Below are positions 1-7,713 of a stretch of DNA of 57,624 nucleotides, piece by piece; positions within the stretch are counted from its first letter, which is position 1; each line of letters opens with the position of its first letter. Origin of the DNA: a virus. The stretch is from the IMG/VR virus record IMGVR_UViG_3300010354_000104, positions 1 to 57,624 of that record; one strand, 5' to 3'. Under the pieces are notes generated by a model. The model saw only the letters and a list, made by a program, of their open reading frames with translations. It was not told the origin of the DNA and searched no databases. Position numbers and translations under genes: made by a program.

Positions 1-1583
1 TCAACTACTTGGAGTCTTTCTTTTAATTCGGCAACGTCCGTTGCACAATTGTCTAATTCTATTTGAGCTAATGCAAACTCCTTGCTAAGAGCCTTACACT
101 CTGCCATAAGGGAGTCTACCTTGGGTTGGTTGTCGGACACGGAAGCTTTGGTCTTGGCAATATTGGCTTCTAGCTTCTGAGTCTCAGCTTCGAGAGATGA
201 TTTCGTGAAATTGTACACAGAGACAGAAATCTCGATGACTTTGATTTTTTCTTGAAATTGATTGAGTTGCTCTTGGGTTTGAGCTGCTGGCAGAGGTGCC
301 GGCCCTAGCTCGGTTGTTTCTGCCTGCAATTCTGTCAATTCTTTCTTAATGCTCCATAGCTCGTTTTGACTTTTATAAAGCTTGTCTAATAAGTCAGAAA
401 CCTTGTCTAGCTCCTGCATGACTTCCTTTAAAGACAAAATATGCGGAGTCTCTGTCTTAATGAGCTTGTTATTGGAAAGTAAGACTTGCTGCTCACAGTG
501 AGGGCAAGACAGGGCGTTTTGATTAATCTCTAATGTGTATTTTTGTTTTTTAAGTTCAGCCTCTTTGGTCTTCAACTCTTTAAGCTTGTCTGCAGTATCA
601 GAAAGAGACTTGTCAATCTGACCTGCATTTCCGTGCTTTTGCACGATATTTTGAATTTTTTGAAGCTTCTTGACGGCCTCCGCTGATTTCGCTAACCAGA
701 CAGTTTGTGCCTGAATTAGAGAATAGGCGGCTTTAATCTTTTCTGCGGTGTACTTTTCATCGGGAGGTTCTAACGAATTTAATTTGTCTTTTTGTTCAAT
801 CAGGTTTTTTGTATGTTCACTTAAAGCATTCTCAAGATTGTTAATAACATTCTGCAGGTCGCGAGTTGCATCTTTAGTATCTTCGAGCAATTTCTTCTTT
901 TCGTTAAAGTTTTTCTCAGCGTTTTTGTATTTTTGCCTAACAACGTCTGCGTCAGCAAATAAAAACAGACGCTCAGCCGCTGTATAGACGGGCTTTTTCT
1001 GCTCACTAAGGCGAGCCTCGGCAGCTTCTTGAGCAGACTTAGCTGTTTGAGCCATCTCAGCAAGCAAAGTCAACTCAGATGCCTGAGTTTTGATTGTCCC
1101 CTCAATTTCTTTAATCATGGCTGAAATTTTGGCTTTATGGATTTCTGGGTCGTCAGCTCCAAAGGCAATCTTCTGAACAAAGCGAAGCTGCTCTGCTGGA
1201 CTAAACGACAGCAGCGACCCCTTGAGTTTTTGTTTAATGTAAGAACAAGCCTGAAAAATATCTGCATTCATGCCCAGTGTAGTGTCAATAAAAGCCTGAG
1301 CAGCCTCATTCTCATACTGATTGGACTCGATAAGCAGCCTATTAGGCGAGTTCTGCCGCAAAACGGGCATGTCTTTGAATGTGATGTTTACAATAGGCTT
1401 CTTGCTGCCAGTCAAAGGTTTTACACCCTTGGCAACAGCTTCTCCGTATAGACCCCAAGAGATAGCATCAAGGAATGTAGACTTGCCAGCACCTGAGTCG
1501 CCGGCAATACGAACAAGGCCCGTATTAGGCAATTCAATCTCTTTGTCTTCAATAGACCGAAAGTTTTGAATCTTAATTTTCAT
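1..1583 (-). CDS. sbcC: SbcC / T4 gp46-like recombination nuclease ATPase subunit (partial)
   Basis: ATPase subunit of an Mre11-Rad50 type nuclease, which pairs with the SbcD-like protein encoded at 2214-3185 to process DNA ends in recombination-dependent phage replication. Read leftward from 1583, the protein opens with a Rad50-type N-terminus and a Walker A motif GDSGAGKST at about residues 28-36. Long charged coiled-coil sequence follows, with a CPHC zinc hook near residue 358 (about base 500) and then the returning coiled coil. The C-terminal Walker B and signature region lies beyond the left edge, so about 527 codons are visible. The ATG overlaps the TGA of the Mom-like gene (ATGA), implying translational coupling. 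The zinc hook plus Walker A makes the family secure; the exact subfamily is inferred. Confidence 0.9.
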   Translation of the reverse strand, partial: MKIKIQNFRSIEDKEIELPNTGLVRIAGDSGAGKSTFLDAISWGLYGEAVAKGVKPLTGSKKPIVNITFKDMPVLRQNSPNRLLIESNQYENEAAQAFIDTTLGMNADIFQACSYIKQKLKGSLLSFSPAEQLRFVQKIAFGADDPEIHKAKISAMIKEIEGTIKTQASELTLLAEMAQTAKSAQEAAEARLSEQKKPVYTAAERLFLFADADVVRQKYKNAEKNFNEKKKLLEDTKDATRDLQNVINNLENALSEHTKNLIEQKDKLNSLEPPDEKYTAEKIKAAYSLIQAQTVWLAKSAEAVKKLQKIQNIVQKHGNAGQIDKSLSDTADKLKELKTKEAELKKQKYTLEINQNALSCPHCEQQVLLSNNKLIKTETPHILSLKEVMQELDKVSDLLDKLYKSQNELWSIKKELTELQAETTELGPAPLPAAQTQEQLNQFQEKIKVIEISVSVYNFTKSSLEAETQKLEANIAKTKASVSDNQPKVDSLMAECKALSKEFALAQIELDNCATDVAELKERLQVV

Positions 1584-2206
1584 TGTTTTTTTTCTTTAAT
1601 ATAAGTTTCTAAAATAAATTGTTTTTTGCTGCTTTTATTACGAACTATAGGATATAGCCAAATAGTTTTTGGTAAACCTGTTTTTAAAACAGCCTCTCCT
1701 GTCTTAAGAGCATCTCTCATTTTGTAACTATAATCTCTATCAATTGTGATAGACCTTGGATGATAAGTTTTTCCATTCCATTCTACAAATTTTGTAGGCG
1801 TTGTCGTTCCTATTTTTTTAAAATTAGCTGCTTTATAAATTGTTCCGCTGTGTCCTACGGTCGCATCGCTGTACGATAGTACATTTTCATAATCTGAATT
1901 AAATTTAACCCACTGAATAATTTGACCTAAAAACCAACTTTCACTATTAACAGGGGCGCTATCTAAACAAGCCATTCTACGAATGTCTATACAATTTTTG
2001 TATTTTTTTTCATGTCTGGGTTTTCCTAATACGCTACCGCCGACTAATTTATCATCTATAAACATAGCAAAACACACGCTAATTCCGCCGCCCATGTGAG
2101 CTTTTTTATAATGAAAATTTTGAAAAATTTCTCGGATATCAGCAAATCTGCAAATTTTTATTTTGCATCTTTTTTTATCTAATCTTTCCCTTGTATCGTT
2201 TGACAT
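1580..2206 (-). CDS. Mom-like DNA modification protein (GNAT-type fold)
   Basis: Probable relative of phage Mu Mom, the enzyme that modifies adenines in phage DNA and blocks restriction. The 208-residue protein shows the arrangement I associate with this family: an HYKK motif near residue 32, a central substrate-fold segment (FIDDKLVGGSVLG), RRMAC, then NSESWFLGQ and a GHSGTIYKAANFKKIG block resembling the Mom-family GHxGxIYqAxNW signature. An upstream TTG at 2221 is possible, but the ATG at 2206 has GAGG five bases ahead and is preferred. The gene sits between the two subunits of the SbcCD-type nuclease and is visibly more AT-rich than both, suggesting later insertion. A generic GNAT acetyltransferase is the alternative. 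Confidence 0.6.
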   Translation of the reverse strand: MSNDTRERLDKKRCKIKICRFADIREIFQNFHYKKAHMGGGISVCFAMFIDDKLVGGSVLGKPRHEKKYKNCIDIRRMACLDSAPVNSESWFLGQIIQWVKFNSDYENVLSYSDATVGHSGTIYKAANFKKIGTTTPTKFVEWNGKTYHPRSITIDRDYSYKMRDALKTGEAVLKTGLPKTIWLYPIVRNKSSKKQFILETYIKEKKQ

Positions 2207-2213
2207 GCTATCC

Positions 2214-3185
2214 TCAAGCAAGAGCTTCGTTAAAAATGCTCATCAACTCTGTATCGTCACTTCCTACCATTTCCTTTAGGAGTTCCAAATAGGTTTTTTT
2301 GACAATGGTCGCATTTAAGGAAAGTTCGTTTTCAGTTGGACATAATACAATTTTGACATTTTTTTGTGCGAGTTCTGAATATCCTTTTGTTTTTTTAAAT
2401 GCAGACAGGGCAGACGCCTCTCCTTCCAGCATAAGGCGCAGATGAGTATTTTCTGGAACTTTAAACTTTTTAACTTGGTCAAGAGTCAACTTAACAGTCA
2501 GCTTTTTGGGCATACCAAGGTCAATTCGGGTGTGCTTTACAGATTCACCGAATTCAAACAGACTCAGGCCCTTCTCATCAGTTTCGGCAAAGGTCGTCAT
2601 GTAGGGAGTGCCAACATAACAAATGTTCTTTTCTAGCCACTGATGCTCATGAATATGGCCACTAATGACTAGGGGGAAGTCTTCTGGCCATTTGTCGCCA
2701 TGTTCCATCTTGATGCCGTTTAGCTCAACTCCGTAAAAGTCTTGATGGCAAAAAATAGCCTTTGCGCTCTTCCAGCCTTCACACGTATCAAGTGCCTCTA
2801 CAAACCTTCCTGCAGGCACGTAGGGCATCAAAATTAAACCATAGTGGCTAACTACTCTATCTACAATCTTGACGCGGTCTAGGCCGCCAAATGCCTTTAA
2901 AAAATGGTTGTCTGACAAAAACTGAGAGTTGTTGATGTAGTCATGGTTTCCTACAAGAACATATACCGTACAGATTGAGCCAATTTCCTTTAAGAGTTTT
3001 AGGACTTGATTAAATGGTTGAACGTAGGTTGTTCCGTGATTGTGGAGCAAGTCTCCCATAAAAACGACAATATCGGGAGAGGACTCCCAAACTTTTTCTT
3101 TTAGCTTTTCGATTAGTAAGTCATTTTCTACAATAGATGAATGTCTAAAGTGAACATCCCCAACACATAAAATTCTTAAATCCAT
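2214..3185 (-). CDS. sbcD: SbcD / T4 gp47-like recombination nuclease subunit
   Basis: Metallophosphoesterase nuclease subunit, expected to form a complex with the SbcC-like ATPase encoded downstream. All calcineurin-like metal motifs are present in order: GDVHFRH near residue 9, GDLLHNH near 45, GNHDY near 80, HQDF near 148 and GHIHEHQW near 177. The length of 323 residues suits phage gp47 and SbcD proteins. The C-terminal third has the mixed capping-domain character of the family. In most phages the two subunit genes are adjacent; here the Mom-like gene separates them. Its stop overlaps the region just before the Mom-like start. Confidence 0.92.
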   Translation of the reverse strand: MDLRILCVGDVHFRHSSIVENDLLIEKLKEKVWESSPDIVVFMGDLLHNHGTTYVQPFNQVLKLLKEIGSICTVYVLVGNHDYINNSQFLSDNHFLKAFGGLDRVKIVDRVVSHYGLILMPYVPAGRFVEALDTCEGWKSAKAIFCHQDFYGVELNGIKMEHGDKWPEDFPLVISGHIHEHQWLEKNICYVGTPYMTTFAETDEKGLSLFEFGESVKHTRIDLGMPKKLTVKLTLDQVKKFKVPENTHLRLMLEGEASALSAFKKTKGYSELAQKNVKIVLCPTENELSLNATIVKKTYLELLKEMVGSDDTELMSIFNEALA

Positions 3186-3194
3186 AAATCCCCC

Positions 3195-4613
3195 TCATTT
3201 TGTCCACTTCCCATCAATAGAAATGACAATCTGAAATAATCCACCCTTATACAATAAAACACTTGCATTTAACCAGCTCGATGCGCCGCTGTTGTAAGAT
3301 AATCTCAACTTTGTTGATGTTCCTGCTACAACCCATCTATGTACAATCTCTGGTGTATGTGTATGGCCGCTGATTCCTTTACCGTATGTCTTTTCCAGTG
3401 CAGCAGGGCTACCTCGACTTCCATTAGATGCCCTATCTCCATGTACTGCCAAATTAAACCCTTCTACAACATAGTCGTCATTTCTGTCAAGCCAGTTGTA
3501 GTTCTTGTCTGGGTCGATAGCATCGCGCAAAATATTGTCAGAACCTTTAATCCTGAGATTCATCAGTTCGTGAGCAAGAGCATAGTTTACATGGTCTGTA
3601 AGATAGCGACCTTCATCTAGGTATCGTACAAGGTGGTCTGGAGCGTGGTTTGACGCTACGATGTTTAGCTCGCCATCGCTGGGCATCTTACCCTTAATTT
3701 CTGCAAGCTTTTTGCCGACAATCAAAAGTTCTTTTTCCAAGGTAGAGAGTTCATGAGGGCGATTAAGGCGGTCAATTGGCTTGTGCTCCAAGTGATGGCT
3801 AATAGACACGCCATCCATAATGTCGTGCAGAAATACTCTCTTTGGTTTGGTTGCGGCAAAGACTTCGTACCAAGCCTGCATCGTCTTATGGCAATCAAAG
3901 CCAGCATGTAAATCACCCATGACAAACGCTTCTGCTCTTTCTTCTGCAGCAGAACCATCTGGAAAGTGTCTTTTACCGTAAACAACCATCGAGCCATCAA
4001 CGTCTGCCTGTGCTTGAGTCAAATGAAACTGGCTCTTGTCGAGAGTGACAAACAATCCGCCTACAACATGGTCTTGAGTCGAAATGCGACCGAGACGGTT
4101 TTTTTGATAATCAGGAAGAGTAATGGCACCTGTTGAGTGCAGCATACGAGGATGCAATCCGTTGCCGCTGGGAAGAATCTTCATATGTTGTCTTGGAGAA
4201 GCAACGAGAACAGAATAACGCTTGTCTCCATCAACGCCATAACGAGTAAGACCAGTCAAAGGTAATACTTGTTGTGGGTTAACTTGAACATCCAGCGCTT
4301 TGAGATTACTGTTAAAAACATACTCAACGAACGCTTTGCCTTCTTTATGTAGCTTTTCTATTTCTGGTGCATAGATATGGTCTTGTGGCTCTAAGCTGCG
4401 TTTATGGCCGCGCATTAGAAGAACGATTAGTTTTGCTTTCTTTTGTTCACAAAACTTTTCGACTGTAGATAGAAACTTTTTATCTACGGGGGCGCCTGCA
4501 ACCGCTGCAGTAATAAAATATCGACCATATAAAGATTCATTGAATTTGCGAGATTTTTCGGCCTTCTCTCGCGTCAAACCCTCAACGGGTTTTTTCTTTT
4601 TAGACGTAGCCAT
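3195..4613 (-). CDS. Calcineurin-like metallophosphoesterase, possibly phage T5 A1-like
   Basis: Second metallophosphoesterase in tandem with the SbcD-like gene. The C-terminal half carries a variant motif set: GDLHAG, HDIMDG, SNHAPDH, VHGD and GHTHTP. The classic GNHD is replaced by SNHAPD, a degenerate form I associate with the phage T5 A1 protein, which is involved in host DNA breakdown (from memory). The N-terminal 200 residues are unrecognised, with a basic start (ATSKKKKP). Start choice: GTG at 4622 and ATG at 4619 lie too close to the GAGG; the ATG at 4613 has an eight-base spacing. The leftward operon places it with DNA-processing genes. A nuclease role is inference; a protein phosphatase is the alternative. 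Confidence 0.7.
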   Translation of the reverse strand: MATSKKKKPVEGLTREKAEKSRKFNESLYGRYFITAAVAGAPVDKKFLSTVEKFCEQKKAKLIVLLMRGHKRSLEPQDHIYAPEIEKLHKEGKAFVEYVFNSNLKALDVQVNPQQVLPLTGLTRYGVDGDKRYSVLVASPRQHMKILPSGNGLHPRMLHSTGAITLPDYQKNRLGRISTQDHVVGGLFVTLDKSQFHLTQAQADVDGSMVVYGKRHFPDGSAAEERAEAFVMGDLHAGFDCHKTMQAWYEVFAATKPKRVFLHDIMDGVSISHHLEHKPIDRLNRPHELSTLEKELLIVGKKLAEIKGKMPSDGELNIVASNHAPDHLVRYLDEGRYLTDHVNYALAHELMNLRIKGSDNILRDAIDPDKNYNWLDRNDDYVVEGFNLAVHGDRASNGSRGSPAALEKTYGKGISGHTHTPEIVHRWVVAGTSTKLRLSYNSGASSWLNASVLLYKGGLFQIVISIDGKWTK

Positions 4614-4640
4614 TAACATCACCTCAACATAATTTTAAAC

Positions 4641-4922
4641 TTAGAGCTTCTTAAGTCCGTCCTGAAATCTTTCAGCGGCTTTTTCTTTCTCTTTCCGCTT
4701 CATGTCTTCATTATTCCACTTAATCCTCTCCGGCATCGAGTCATAATACGTATGCCGATTTGAGTACAAATCCGTTGTACCTGCTGTATGGGCAGTATCT
4801 ACAGCCTTTTGTTCAAGTTCGCAAGAGTTTTCTTTGCAAGTAGAAGTAAAACCGTTGACTTCATCATCGAACAATTCTATTTCTTTTTTACATTTTTTAC
4901 AAATGTATAATCTTAACGGCAC
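4641..4922 (-). CDS. Small zinc-ribbon-like protein
   Basis: A 93-residue protein of unknown function. The N-terminus reads YICKKCKKEIELF and is followed about 20 residues later by a TCKENSC segment, so two CxxC-type pairs could bind one zinc ion, as in FmdB-like ribbons. The C-terminal half is highly charged (KRKEKEKAAERF) and likely helical. It starts with GTG only one base after the chaperonin stop codon and shares a GGAGA upstream, so it is probably translated with the chaperonin gene. No assigned role. Confidence 0.6.
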   Translation of the reverse strand: MPLRLYICKKCKKEIELFDDEVNGFTSTCKENSCELEQKAVDTAHTAGTTDLYSNRHTYYDSMPERIKWNNEDMKRKEKEKAAERFQDGLKKL

Positions 4923-4923
4923 T

Positions 4924-6537
4924 TTATCTTGTCTCCGTAATAAGAGACTTTAATTTACGCAGCTCATCCATCTTTTGCAAATCTGCAGTCAAACTAAAAC
5001 AAGCGGTTGTGCTACACATCGCAGCAAGCTCACAAGCATTGCGCAATACGCTCATGCAAGTTTCCGCCGCGTCGCAAACTTGTAAGTCCTTGTAGTGTCC
5101 TACCTTAACAGAGCCGTCTTCCTGTACAGCGTAAGTCTCGTTCTCTTTACGGGGCGGGACTTTGGCGCCAAGATTCTCGAACACTTTATCGGTGACAGCG
5201 GATAGGGCTTGAACAAGGTTTTCAGGCAATCCACAAGCTAAAGCAGCCTGCTGATACATTACGCCACACCCAGGTACAATGCCACCTCTTCTTGCCGCCT
5301 GAGCCGCTTTAATAGCATCATCGACTCGGTCAGCTCGCTCTTGTACTGCAGCAGCATGGCCAGCGCCAACGACGATAGTAACTAGCCCCTCAGTCAACTC
5401 AGCATTACGGGCAGCGATTACGTCCTTATCAAAAGCAGAACGAGCAGCTTCCATAGCGTTGATATTTTGTTGAGCACGCTTAGGGATAAAGTGATTCTTG
5501 TTGCGACCATGTAGAACTGTCTTATAAGGGTGAACAACTACATGATTGCAAGTACCCAAGTTTTCTACTTTAGCGCGGCTATAAGAAGCACCGTCAAAGA
5601 TTTCAGCGTCGGTGATAGCAGCGATATCCATGAGAATTTGCATACCGCTATTAAACTCGGCGGTCTGGCGTACCTTGGAAACAAAGATGCTAACTTTGCC
5701 AGCATACTTACGATTTACGGGGATCAACTCATTACAGACGCTTTCGGCCACGTCGTAAGCAAAAACTAAAAGAGTAAATCTATTATTTGTCTTGATGCCC
5801 AAATCAGTTACAGCCGCGTTGAGCTGCTCTAGTGAATGAATCTCGCCGTTATACAGAAAAATATAGGGTTTTTCCATTTGAAAAGGAAGATTTTCGCCTA
5901 CCTTGTCCGAACAACTCATAGCCAAGGTGGGATGATGATTGTAGCCACGGCCGGCATTGTACCCATCTTGTAGTTCAACTTTATAGCGCTCTTTAGCTGC
6001 CACATTCTTTTCAACGAGAATAGTGCCGTGAACGCTGGTCTTATTAAGAGCTTCCATAACGGAATTAACAATTTCCATATCGCCATTTGATGACGTTTTA
6101 GCTACCATGGCGACCGCTTCTGGGTCTTTAACTGCATTTTCTCGAATGTAGTCGATACAATCCTCAATGTAATGTTCAACCTGACGAGCATAAGCTTGCG
6201 GAGCGGCTGCATTTTTTTCTTTAATTGCTTTAGCCAAAGCCGCGCTAAGGACAAGGGTTGAAGTTGTGCCGTCCCCAGACTCCAAAACAGAATGATTAGC
6301 GGCCTGTTTAGCAAAGTAATGCACCGCGTGTTTGATTGGGTCTGTAAACTGCATCCAGCTGATGGTGGTTACCCCGTCTTTGGTGACGGTTGGTTGCATC
6401 TCACCCATTTGATTTGGCTTGTCAAATATAACCGGTAAACCCGCTGGCCCTAAAGTTGACCCGACAGCCTCTGCGATTTCCTGCAAAGCATCTACCGCCA
6501 TATCGCGGGCCTGTTTACCTACGACTAATTGTTTCAT
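4924..6537 (-). CDS. groL: GroEL-type chaperonin (phage-encoded, divergent)
   Basis: ATP-dependent protein-folding chaperonin of the Cpn60 family. Diagnostic motifs are VGSTLGPAG near residue 26, VTKDGVTT near 52, the nucleotide-binding SGDGTTSTLVL near 87, and a GGIVPGCGVMY segment matching the C-terminal equatorial GGVVAGGG motif of GroEL. Length is 537 residues against about 548 for GroEL, and the Gly-Gly-Met tail is absent (ends SLITETR). No GroES gene is seen in the window. Some large-phage chaperonins are known to work without a co-chaperonin, and the same may hold here (inference). Its start overlaps the stop of the preceding gene (ATGA). Confidence 0.93.
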   Translation of the reverse strand: MKQLVVGKQARDMAVDALQEIAEAVGSTLGPAGLPVIFDKPNQMGEMQPTVTKDGVTTISWMQFTDPIKHAVHYFAKQAANHSVLESGDGTTSTLVLSAALAKAIKEKNAAAPQAYARQVEHYIEDCIDYIRENAVKDPEAVAMVAKTSSNGDMEIVNSVMEALNKTSVHGTILVEKNVAAKERYKVELQDGYNAGRGYNHHPTLAMSCSDKVGENLPFQMEKPYIFLYNGEIHSLEQLNAAVTDLGIKTNNRFTLLVFAYDVAESVCNELIPVNRKYAGKVSIFVSKVRQTAEFNSGMQILMDIAAITDAEIFDGASYSRAKVENLGTCNHVVVHPYKTVLHGRNKNHFIPKRAQQNINAMEAARSAFDKDVIAARNAELTEGLVTIVVGAGHAAAVQERADRVDDAIKAAQAARRGGIVPGCGVMYQQAALACGLPENLVQALSAVTDKVFENLGAKVPPRKENETYAVQEDGSVKVGHYKDLQVCDAAETCMSVLRNACELAAMCSTTACFSLTADLQKMDELRKLKSLITETR

Positions 6538-7247
6538 GATAAGCTCTCCACTTTGTTATTTTTTTTATCTTCTTTATTGGAAATTTTTTCGTACGCAGTT
6601 AGAGCATCGTACGCATCAACGTCCGATGTTGTAACCAAATGCAAACGAATCTTCCATTCACTGGAAAATTGTAAAAGGTTTTCGTCCCATGGCAATGTCC
6701 AAACAATTCTTTTGTGCTGCAAGGGAGTTGCCAAAGTCATCAGGAGCAGTCCTAGTTCCCATGCAAACTTAGGAAAAATTGTCCTATCTCCTTTTTCTTT
6801 TAGTTTGTCGTCAGAAACGGAATAGACTCCCAAATCCCAATGATTACTCGCATTAAGCCCATTCATATCATTTCTAAACCAATTTGTATTTTCTACAACT
6901 GGCTGACTTCCTTTATAAAACAAAAAGCCAGACTCTCCCAAGTGGGTAAAGCTACCTGCACGCTTGGAAGATTTCTGGTAAGTAATGTGAACTTCGTCCA
7001 TGTAATCCAAGTGTTTAATTTTTGTAACATTTCCCAATGCCTTTAAATATTCGCCTTTTGAATGCCTAACCAAAACCAAGCACACATGGCGGTCAGTAGG
7101 TACGTTGTAAATCGCTTTAAAAAGTTTTTCTGACTCGCTTGGACTTTCCGGCACATTAACAACCGATACATCGCTTGCCGGAATAATTAAATCACTTTTA
7201 GTTTTACTTGCTTCAATTGTCAACAATCCATCTACACTTCTTAACAT
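6534..7247 (-). CDS. Unknown protein, possible catalytically dead DNA methyltransferase fold
   Basis: A 237-residue protein not confidently recognised. Its order of segments resembles beta-class DNA methyltransferases: a strand SDLIIPASDVSVVNVPES where these enzymes have DLIxxDPPY, a helical LFKAIYNVP, then CLVLVRH, ITYQKSSKRAGSFTHLGESGFLFYKG, and FPKFAWELGLLLMTLATP before KRIVWTLPW where VLDPFxGSG would stand. Both catalytic and cofactor motifs are missing, so if related it should be inactive or repurposed. Start chosen at 7247, where AAGGA precedes ATG by seven bases; a start at 7268 would overlap ssb. The assignment is weak; the position between ssb and the chaperonin gene is certain. Confidence 0.45.
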   Translation of the reverse strand: MLRSVDGLLTIEASKTKSDLIIPASDVSVVNVPESPSESEKLFKAIYNVPTDRHVCLVLVRHSKGEYLKALGNVTKIKHLDYMDEVHITYQKSSKRAGSFTHLGESGFLFYKGSQPVVENTNWFRNDMNGLNASNHWDLGVYSVSDDKLKEKGDRTIFPKFAWELGLLLMTLATPLQHKRIVWTLPWDENLLQFSSEWKIRLHLVTTSDVDAYDALTAYEKISNKEDKKNNKVESLS

Positions 7248-7251
7248 AAAA

Positions 7252-7584
7252 TCATCCTTGACTTTCATACTTTCCTGATTTTTGAGGCAAGAAGCAAAAT
7301 ACTTCTTTTGCGTCTACTTCAAAAGATAGTTTTGCGTCTCCATTGGCATCTTCCCATTTATCAATAATCAAATCACCATGCACCAAAGCAACGTGGTCTG
7401 GCTTGATATAGCCTTCAACAATAGCGACCAAGCTGCCCTTAACGGTGACTTTGTGCCATTGAATTGCTTTGTATTTATTAATAACGCCGACTTTGAATAT
7501 TAGAATTTTGCCGTTTGGATATGATTTGGTTTCGATGTCTTTTCCGATTTTGCCGACCAATTCAACTTTGCAGAACGAACTCAT
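7252..7584 (-). CDS. ssb: Single-stranded DNA-binding protein (short OB fold)
   Basis: A 110-residue protein with the SSB layout: KVELVGKIGKDIETKSYPNGK at the start (the LxGxIGxDPExRxxxxG pattern), IQWHKVTVKGSLVAIVEGYIKPDHVALVHG in the middle (WxxVxxFGxxAExxxxYxxKGxxVxVxG), and a final DAKEVFCFL strand. It lacks the acidic C-terminal tail typical of bacterial SSB (ends KSGKYESQG), so contacts with replication partners may differ. It is the first gene of the leftward operon, with a strong GGAGAGAG ahead of ATG. Confidence 0.75.
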   Translation of the reverse strand: MSSFCKVELVGKIGKDIETKSYPNGKILIFKVGVINKYKAIQWHKVTVKGSLVAIVEGYIKPDHVALVHGDLIIDKWEDANGDAKLSFEVDAKEVFCFLPQKSGKYESQG

Positions 7585-7666
7585 AACTCTCTCCTTGTTT
7601 AAAACGACTTAATCAATCAATAAGTAGTTTGACTTTCAAAATCAAATTAGATTAACTTAAAAAAAT

Positions 7667-7694
7667 TAAAGTTTTCTAAACCGAAGTCCGAAAA
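7667..7694 (+). promoter_or_regulatory. Weak sigma-28-like promoter candidate before the replication initiator
   Basis: TAAAGTTT at 7667-7674 is a perfect sigma-28 minus 35 box. TCCGAAAA at 7687-7694 follows after 12 bases and matches GCCGATAA at six of eight positions. The ATG lies 20 bases further, the same distance as in the stronger copies at 28091, 31659 and 36320. The rest of 7585-7713 is AT-rich and must also hold the leftward promoter; TTGATT-N17-TATTGA on the minus strand is a loose candidate. Confidence 0.4.
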
Positions 7695-7713
7695 GAGAAA
7701 AGCGGAGGTTTTT

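Noticed and set aside
4620-4622. GTG start for the metallophosphoesterase gene
   Set aside because: It overlaps the GAGG ribosome site; the ATG at 4613 has normal spacing.
1-7584. Bacterial chromosomal DNA (GroEL, SSB and SbcCD could be host genes)
   Set aside because: All are divergent short phage-type versions in one compact leftward operon with overlapping starts, continuous with phage structural genes, and groES is absent.
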